64,000 nt of DNA. It comes from an uncultured Rubrobacteraceae bacterium (GTDB taxonomy: Bacteria > Actinomycetota > Rubrobacteria > Rubrobacterales > Rubrobacteraceae). Position 1 is the stretch's first letter; each line of letters opens with the position of its first letter. The position numbers and the translations under genes were made by a program. The notes under the pieces are model-generated. The model was not told the DNA's origin, did no database searches, and worked only from the letters and a program-made list of their open reading frames with translations. The DNA lies in assembly GCA_902806085.1 (NCBI GenBank), contig CADCVH010000084.1, positions 1 through 64,000 of the forward strand. Reading direction: 5' to 3'. Below, piece after piece: positions 58,486-64,000 of the stretch.

Positions 58486-61483
58486 GCGCCTGGCCCCGCG
58501 AGGGGGCGAGTGGATCGATCGCAACAGGCCGCTGGAGTTCTCGTTCGAAGGAAAAAAGCACACCGGTTTCGCCGGGGACACCATAAGCAGCGCCCTCTGG
58601 GCTTCGGGACGGCGGCTGCTCGGGCGCAGCTTCAAGTACCACCGCCCGCGCGGGGTCTTCAGCTTCGCGGACCACGACGTGAACGTCATGGTGCAGGACC
58701 GCGCCCTCTTGAACATCCGGGCCGACGTAACGCCGCTCGAAGGGGGCCAGAAGCTAAAGGCCGTCAACACCGTCGGCGGGCTCAAGATGGACCTCGGGCA
58801 GGTCAACAACCGCCTCGCCCGCTTCCTGCCCGTCGGCTTCTACTACAAGTCGTTCCACAAACCGGCGAAGCTCTTCCCGTACTACGAGAGGCTCATACGC
58901 TCCGCCGCCGGGCTGGGATCCGTCACGCCCGGCGAGGGGCGGCGCCACTGGGGCAAGGGCTACGGCTTCGCCGACGTGCTCGTGGTGGGCGCCGGTCCAT
59001 CGGGGCTCGCGGCCGCCTCCGCGGCCGGCGAGGCCGGCGCGAAGGTCGTCCTCGTGGACGAGAACGCCCGCCCCGGCGGGACCCTCACCTACGCGGAGAA
59101 CGCGAGCGGGGGGGCCGACGGGATGCTCGCCGATCTTCTGGAGAGGATCGAGAACAATCCCAACGTGGACTTCAGGGCCGATACCGTGGCGAGCGCCCAC
59201 TTCGAGGAGCACTGGGTACCGCTCGTGCACAGGGAACACGGGATGACCAAGCTGCGGGCCGGGTCCGTCGTCGTCGCGGGCGGGGCGATGGAGCAGCCCG
59301 CCGTGTTCCGGAACAACGACATGCCGGGCGTCATGCTCGGGTCCGCGGCGCAGCGATTGATCCACCGCTACGCCGTCAAGCCCTTCGATAGGGGCGTCGT
59401 CCTCGCCGCCAACAGCGACGCCTACGGCGTGGTCCTCGATCTCCTGAAAGCGGGCGTCGAGGTCGCCGCCGTGGCGGACCTGCGCCACGAGGGCGAGCAG
59501 TCCGAGCTCGGGGACGCCGTGCGCGAGGCGGGGGTCAGGGTGCACACGGGCCACTGCGTGTACGAGGCCAAGGCCGCGAAGAAGGGCGCAGGCGTCGGGG
59601 GGGCCGTGATAGCGCCGCTCGACGTGCAGAACAACGCCGTACCCAGCAGGGCCTTCGAGGTCGGGTGCGACGGGATCTGCATGAGCGTCGGCTGGGCCGC
59701 GAACGCCGCCCTGCTGGCCCAGTCGGGCTGCAGGCTCGGCTACTCCGAGGACCTGCACCAGTTCGTCCCCGCCGAGCTCGCCGACGGGATCTTCGCCGCC
59801 GGCCGCGTCAACGGCGTCTACCGGGCCGAGGACAAGGTCCGCGACGGCGAGCGCGCCGGCACCCTGGCCGCCCGCCACGTCGGGAAGGGCGGGGCGGCGG
59901 ACGCCCCGGCGGAGGCGCCCCGGCACGCCGGCCCGGCGCCGAGCCACCCCTACCCGGTCTACGACCACCCCGAGGGCATGGCGTTCGTCGACCTCGACGA
60001 GGACGTGCAGCTCAAGGACATAAAGAACTCCATCCAGGAGGGGTTCGACAGCATCGCGCTCGTCAACCGCTTCGCCACCCTGGGGATGGGGCCGAGCCAG
60101 GGCAAGCACTCCAATACCAACGGCATCCGCATCGTGGCCCGGCTGATGACGAAGACAATCGAGGAGACCGGCACGATCACATCCCGCCCCTTCTTCCACC
60201 CGGTGCCGATGGGGGTGCTGGCCGGGCGCAGCTTCCACCCCGCCCGCCGGACACCGATGCACCGCCGCCACGAGGAGCGGGGCGCGGTCTTTATGCGCGC
60301 CGGGGACTGGTTCAGGCCGGAGTACTACGCGGCGCCAGGAAGGGGGCGCGAGGAGGCGATACTCGGGGAGGTCCGGGCGGTCCGGCGGGGGGTCGGCCTC
60401 ATAGACGTGGGGACGCTTGGCAAGCTGGAGGTCGCGGGTCCCGACGCGCTGGAGCTCGTCGAGCGGATCTGCACCGGCCGGTTCGCGAAGCTCAAGGTCG
60501 GGATGACCCGGTACGCCCTCATGACCGACGAGGCGGGGACGATCACGGACGACGGCGTGTGCGCCAGATTGTCCGACGACCACTTCTACCTCACGGCGAC
60601 CACCTCGGGCGTCGACGCCCTGTACAGGGAGATGACGCGGTGGGTCAAGGTCTGGGGCCTCGACGCCGAGGTCACCAACTACAGCAACGCCTTCGCCGCG
60701 ATGAACCTCGCCGGCCCGCGCTCGCGGGGGGTCCTCTCCGTCCTGACCGGCCTGGACCTCTCGGAGGAGGCGTTCCCGTACCTCGGCGTGCGCGAGGGCG
60801 CGGTCGCCGGCGTGCCCGCCCGCGTCATGCGCGTCGGCTTCGTCGGCGAGCTCGGCTACGAGGTACACGTCCCCGCCGACGCCGGGCTCCACGTTTGGGA
60901 CGCCTTTACGGAGGCCGGGGAGGCCTCTGGCATAAGGCCGTTCGGCGTTGAGGCCCAGCGGCGCCTGCGCCTGGAGAAGGGGCACGTGATCGTCGGCCAG
61001 GACACCGACGGCCTCACGAACCCGTGGGAGGCGAACCTGGGGTGGGCCGTGAAGCTCGACAAGCCCTTCTTTATCGGGCAGCGCACACTCAAAATCCTCG
61101 AGAAGAAGGGCGGGGAAGAGGAGCAGCGCGGGGGCGAGGACCGGCGCCTGATCGGCCAGAGAACTGGGGACCGCAAGCTCGCCGGCTTCGCCCTGCTGGA
61201 CGGCGGCGAGGGGCCGAGGCCCAAGGAGTGCCACCTGGTCATAGAGGACGGCGAGATCATCGGCCGGGTGACCAGCATCGCCCACAGCGAGGCCCTGGGC
61301 AAGGTGATAGGGCTGGCGTTCCTGCCGGCCGACAGGACCGTCGGTTCGCGCTTTCAGATACGGGCCGACGGCGGCGCGTTGGTGGACGCCGAGGTAGTGA
61401 AGGTCCCGTTCTACGACCCGGACAACTCCCGCCAGAAGGGCGCCGGGCAGAGGGAGATGACATACCAGGGAGGGAAGGCGTGA
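58478..61483 (+). CDS. soxA: sarcosine oxidase alpha / N-methylglutamate dehydrogenase subunit C-type
   Basis: 1001 residues. N-terminal 2Fe-2S-like fold without Cys ligands (NRPLEFSFEGKKHTGFAGD), NAD/FAD Rossmann motif VLVVGAGPSGLAAASAAGEAG (about 167), second dinucleotide region, and a C-terminal GcvT-type folate domain (about 600-980) with VGMTRYALMTDEAG, ADAGLHVWDAF and FGVEAQRRLRLEKGHVIVGQDTDGLTNPWEANLGW. The folate domain captures the methyl carbon as 5,10-methylene-THF. ATG overlaps soxD; the stop overlaps soxG (TGATG). Confidence 0.93.
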   Translation: MARRLAPRGGEWIDRNRPLEFSFEGKKHTGFAGDTISSALWASGRRLLGRSFKYHRPRGVFSFADHDVNVMVQDRALLNIRADVTPLEGGQKLKAVNTVGGLKMDLGQVNNRLARFLPVGFYYKSFHKPAKLFPYYERLIRSAAGLGSVTPGEGRRHWGKGYGFADVLVVGAGPSGLAAASAAGEAGAKVVLVDENARPGGTLTYAENASGGADGMLADLLERIENNPNVDFRADTVASAHFEEHWVPLVHREHGMTKLRAGSVVVAGGAMEQPAVFRNNDMPGVMLGSAAQRLIHRYAVKPFDRGVVLAANSDAYGVVLDLLKAGVEVAAVADLRHEGEQSELGDAVREAGVRVHTGHCVYEAKAAKKGAGVGGAVIAPLDVQNNAVPSRAFEVGCDGICMSVGWAANAALLAQSGCRLGYSEDLHQFVPAELADGIFAAGRVNGVYRAEDKVRDGERAGTLAARHVGKGGAADAPAEAPRHAGPAPSHPYPVYDHPEGMAFVDLDEDVQLKDIKNSIQEGFDSIALVNRFATLGMGPSQGKHSNTNGIRIVARLMTKTIEETGTITSRPFFHPVPMGVLAGRSFHPARRTPMHRRHEERGAVFMRAGDWFRPEYYAAPGRGREEAILGEVRAVRRGVGLIDVGTLGKLEVAGPDALELVERICTGRFAKLKVGMTRYALMTDEAGTITDDGVCARLSDDHFYLTATTSGVDALYREMTRWVKVWGLDAEVTNYSNAFAAMNLAGPRSRGVLSVLTGLDLSEEAFPYLGVREGAVAGVPARVMRVGFVGELGYEVHVPADAGLHVWDAFTEAGEASGIRPFGVEAQRRLRLEKGHVIVGQDTDGLTNPWEANLGWAVKLDKPFFIGQRTLKILEKKGGEEEQRGGEDRRLIGQRTGDRKLAGFALLDGGEGPRPKECHLVIEDGEIIGRVTSIAHSEALGKVIGLAFLPADRTVGSRFQIRADGGALVDAEVVKVPFYDPDNSRQKGAGQREMTYQGGKA

Positions 61484-62160
61484 TGGAAGGTGCCGTCGCC
61501 ACGCGCAGCCCGGTACACGACGCGCTAGAGCGCCTGAACCCCGCGTGGGGCAGGATCGGCCCCACGCGGGCCGCGCTCCATTTCGGGGACCCGGAGGGCG
61601 AGGCCGCGCTCAAGGAGCGGCTGGCACTCTGCGACACGAGCGCCCTCAAGCGCTTCGGCGTCAAGGGCCCGAACGCCCAAAGGTGGCTCGAAGACCACGG
61701 CATCGGCGTGCCGGAGCCGGCCAACACTTGGTCGCCCCTCCCAGACGGACAGGGGCTGGTCGCCCGGTTGGGCAGGAACGAGTTCCTGGTCGAGGACGGC
61801 CCCGAAGGGTCCGTTACGGAAGGGTTGGGTGACTCCTTGAACTCGGGGGCGCGGGGCATCTATCCCGTGTTGCGCCAGGACGCGGCCTTTGCGCTTACGG
61901 GCGGGCGGGCCGGGGAGGTCATGTTGCAGGTCTGCGGCGTGGACTTCGGCTCCCTGGACTACGAGGCGCGTCCGGTCGTGCTCACGCGCGTCGCCGTGAT
62001 CTCGGCGGTGGTGCTGCCGCGGGTGGAGGGGGAGACCCGAACTTTCAGGATCTGGTGCAGTTCCCCTTACGGCGTGTACCTCTGGGGGGAACTGCGGGGG
62101 ATCGTGGAAGAGTTCGGTGGGGGAGTCGTGGGGCTCTCAGCCGTTTACGGCGGGGAGTAG
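61483..62160 (+). CDS. soxG: sarcosine oxidase gamma / N-methylglutamate dehydrogenase subunit D-type
   Basis: 225 residues, GcvT-like fold without folate residues. [36 protein letters not shown], and [34 protein letters not shown]. Structural subunit of the heterotetramer. ATG at 61483 shares its A with the soxA stop; GTG at 61480 is an in-frame alternative. GGGAAGG upstream. Confidence 0.85.
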   Translation: MEGAVATRSPVHDALERLNPAWGRIGPTRAALHFGDPEGEAALKERLALCDTSALKRFGVKGPNAQRWLEDHGIGVPEPANTWSPLPDGQGLVARLGRNEFLVEDGPEGSVTEGLGDSLNSGARGIYPVLRQDAAFALTGGRAGEVMLQVCGVDFGSLDYEARPVVLTRVAVISAVVLPRVEGETRTFRIWCSSPYGVYLWGELRGIVEEFGGGVVGLSAVYGGE

Positions 62161-62201
62161 AAAACTGCCGTGGGGGCAGCATCCATGGGAAGGGAGAGAG
62201 G

Positions 62202-63536
62202 ATGAACCTGCAGGAGGCGAAGAGTTTTCTGGATGGAAACGACGTGCGCTACGTGCTCGCGCAGTTCGTCAACATCCACGGGGTTTCGAAGACCAAGGCC
62301 GTACCGGTCGAGCACTTCGAGAGCGTGGTGACCGACGGGGCCGGGTTCGCGGCCTTCGCCGTCGGCGGCCTGGGTCTCGGGCCGGAGACGCCCGACTACA
62401 TGGCGGTGGGGGACCTCTCGACCCTCTCGCTCGTGCCGTGGATGCCGGGGTACGCCCGCATCGTGTGCGAGGGGCACATGCGCGGGGAGCCCTGGCACTA
62501 CGACCCCAGGGTCGTCCTGAAAAAGCAGGCAGACCGCCTCAAAGAGCGCGGCTGGACCCTGTACACCGGGCTTGAGCCCGAGTTCTACCTGCTCTCCCGG
62601 CAGAACGGGAGGCTTGGGCCGGCCGACACGACCGACGACCTCGAGAAGCCCTGCTACGACTACAAGGGGCTCGCGCGCCAGCGCAGCTTCCTGGAGAGGA
62701 TCTCCGAGAGCCTGGCGCAGGTCGGCCTCGACGTCTACCAGATAGACCACGAGGACGCCAACGGGCAGTTCGAGATCAACTTTTTCCACAAGGACTGCGT
62801 CTCCTCTGCCGACAACATCGTGTTTTTCAGGATGGCGGCGGTGGAGGTGGCCCGCGAGTCCGGGATGGTCTGCTCCTTCATGCCCAAGCCGTTCTCCAAC
62901 CGCACGGGCAACAGCATGCACATCCACCACTCCATAAACGACGAGGGCGGCGCGAACCTCTTTACGGACGAGGACGACCCGAAGGGCATGGGCCTCTCGG
63001 ACCTCGCCTACAAGTTCCTCGGCGGGCTGATGGACCACGCGCCGGCGCTCACGGCGCTGGCGGCGCCCTCGGTGAACTCGTACAAGCGGCTCGTGGTGGG
63101 ACGCTCGCTGTCGGGGGCCACGTGGGCGCCCGCCCACGTGAGCTACGGCCCGGACAACCGCTCGGCCATGGTCAGGGTGCCTTTCGGCCGTCTGGAGCTG
63201 CGCCTCTCGGACTCGGGGTCGAACCCCTACCTGGTGACGGCCGCCCTGATCGCGGCGGGCCTCGACGGCATCGAGCGCGGCCTCGACCCGGGCGAGCCGC
63301 GCACGGAGAACCTCTACGACCTCTCGGGCGAGGATCTCGGGGAGAAAGGCATCGACCTTTTGCCCCACACCCTGAACGAGGCGTGCGACGCGCTCGAAGC
63401 CGACAGCGTCATCTGCAAGGCGCTCGGCATGGAGTTCGTGCGGGAGTACATAGAGATCAAACGCCAGGAGTGGGACAACTACAACCGCCACGTCTCGGAC
63501 TGGGAAGTGGAGCGGTACCTGGAGTTCTGGAGCTAG
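62202..63536 (+). CDS. glutamine synthetase family protein (GlnT / gamma-glutamylmethylamide synthetase-like)
   Basis: 444 residues. N-terminal beta-grasp ([18 protein letters not shown]), then the GS catalytic domain: LEPEFYLL (metal Glu), [15 protein letters not shown] (metal Glu), NSMHIHHSI (His), [42 protein letters not shown] (ATP and glutamate Arg). Ligates glutamate with ammonia or with methylamine. Sits directly after the sox cluster and before an amidotransferase, as GlnT/GmaS does in methylamine and N-methylglutamate clusters; that role is inferred. ATG with GGGAAGGGAGAGAGG upstream. Confidence 0.85.
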   Translation: MNLQEAKSFLDGNDVRYVLAQFVNIHGVSKTKAVPVEHFESVVTDGAGFAAFAVGGLGLGPETPDYMAVGDLSTLSLVPWMPGYARIVCEGHMRGEPWHYDPRVVLKKQADRLKERGWTLYTGLEPEFYLLSRQNGRLGPADTTDDLEKPCYDYKGLARQRSFLERISESLAQVGLDVYQIDHEDANGQFEINFFHKDCVSSADNIVFFRMAAVEVARESGMVCSFMPKPFSNRTGNSMHIHHSINDEGGANLFTDEDDPKGMGLSDLAYKFLGGLMDHAPALTALAAPSVNSYKRLVVGRSLSGATWAPAHVSYGPDNRSAMVRVPFGRLELRLSDSGSNPYLVTAALIAAGLDGIERGLDPGEPRTENLYDLSGEDLGEKGIDLLPHTLNEACDALEADSVICKALGMEFVREYIEIKRQEWDNYNRHVSDWEVERYLEFWS

Positions 63537-63546
63537 GAGGAAGACC

Positions 63547-64000
63547 ATGTGCGGCATCGTAGGACTGCTCATAAAGGACCCCGACAAGCGCGAGATGCTC
63601 GGCAGGCTCGGGACGGAGATGCTGGAGGGGATGGCGACGCGCGGGCGAGACTCGGCCGGCCTGGCCGCCTACACGGACGAGGTCGAAGAGGAGGACGCGC
63701 GCAAGTTCAGCCTGTACGCCCCCGAAGGCAACCTCGACTGGGGCGCCTTCGCGGACGGGATGCAAGAGCACCTCGAGCGCGAGGTGACCTTCGAGGCGCA
63801 AGACAACCACGCGGTGGTCGTGCCGCACGGCTCGGCGGAGGCGGCGTGGGGCTGGGTCGTCGAGGAGCATCCGGAGGTGAGCCTGCTCTCCGTGGGCCGG
63901 TCCATCGAGGTGTACAAGGACATCGGGCACCCCGCCGACATAGCGAAGCGCTACGGCTTCAGGGACCTCGCGGGTAGCCACGTCGTGGCGCACACCCGCA
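63547..64000 (+). CDS. class II glutamine amidotransferase (MgsA/GlxB type), 5' part
   Basis: Open to the right edge; 151 codons visible. MCGIVGLLIKD with the N-terminal nucleophile Cys, then TEMLEGMATRGRDSAGLAAY, and AGSHVVAHTR. The insertion between (FSLYAPEGNLDW, EREVTFEAQDNHAVVVPHG) is like the MgsA/GlxB proteins that act with two glutamate-synthase-like partners (MgsB, MgsC). It releases ammonia from glutamine for the partner enzyme. The next genes would decide between the N-methylglutamate pathway and another use. Ten bases after the GlnT stop. Confidence 0.85.
   Translation, partial: MCGIVGLLIKDPDKREMLGRLGTEMLEGMATRGRDSAGLAAYTDEVEEEDARKFSLYAPEGNLDWGAFADGMQEHLEREVTFEAQDNHAVVVPHGSAEAAWGWVVEEHPEVSLLSVGRSIEVYKDIGHPADIAKRYGFRDLAGSHVVAHTR

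Noticed and set aside
56948..62160. Firm call of sarcosine oxidase
   Set aside because: Subunit folds and order are shared with N-methylglutamate dehydrogenase, and the downstream GlnT/amidotransferase genes point the other way; left open in the annotation.
1..64000. CRISPR arrays, prophage, rRNA operons, toxin-antitoxin pairs
   Set aside because: No regularly spaced repeats, phage structural genes, rRNA sequence or recognisable toxin-antitoxin genes were seen on either strand.

Overview
High-GC (about two-thirds G+C) bacterial chromosome segment with actinobacterial traits: frequent GTG/TTG starts, operons knitted by 4-base GTGA/ATGA overlaps, an ileS T-box with a very short Stem I, and several leaderless-looking promoters. 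Gene content (leucine degradation, sarcosine-oxidase-type amine catabolism, Tat lipoproteins, class II amidotransferase) fits a deep-branching actinobacterium such as a Rubrobacter relative; that assignment is inference, since there is no rRNA here.

Layout. 1-0.24 kb: end of a peptide-type ABC permease. 0.7-12.2 kb: a branched-chain amino acid catabolic operon: a stand-alone LeuA regulatory (leucine-binding type) domain, acyl-CoA dehydrogenase, HMG-CoA lyase, methylcrotonyl-CoA carboxylase beta, methylglutaconyl-CoA hydratase, methylcrotonyl-CoA carboxylase alpha, a 33-codon bridging ORF, then branched-chain 2-oxoacid dehydrogenase E1alpha/E1beta/E2, followed by a GntR/FCD regulator. 12.3-18.3 kb: accessory and decaying DNA: Tn3 transposase remnant, LacI regulator divergent from a DHA2 efflux pump, DUF309 and FmdB-type zinc ribbon genes, tRNA-Ala(UGC) with an IS630 remnant at its 3' side, and a broken glycine-betaine binding protein. 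18.4-31 kb: two flavoproteins, a methyltransferase, a Zn alcohol dehydrogenase with a companion protein, a pair of related anchored/soluble hypotheticals, an MFS pump, an aminotransferase, a HAD phosphatase and a divergent Fpg/Nei glycosylase. 31-39.4 kb: small lipoprotein and repeat proteins, ileS with T-box leader, a membrane-tethered sulfite-oxidase-type molybdoenzyme, a terminator module with 11-bp-phased GTAAC repeats, endonuclease V. 39.4-50 kb: frameshifted metallophosphoesterase, Dpp-type ABC importer, sortase, methyltransferase, GNAT, S9 peptidase, UPF0104 flippase-like protein.

50.4-64 kb: folate one-carbon genes (fhs and 5-formyl-THF cyclo-ligase), then an amine-type APC permease with three tiny coupled membrane proteins and a UspA protein, transcribed divergently from a cluster encoding four sarcosine-oxidase/N-methylglutamate-dehydrogenase-type subunits, a GlnT-type glutamine synthetase homologue and the start of a class II amidotransferase. 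Together these look like import of a methylated amine or N-methyl amino acid, transfer of the methyl carbon to tetrahydrofolate, and exchange with formate through Fhs. The gene order recalls the N-methylglutamate pathway more than simple sarcosine oxidation, but the right edge cuts the cluster before the diagnostic mgsB/mgsC genes.
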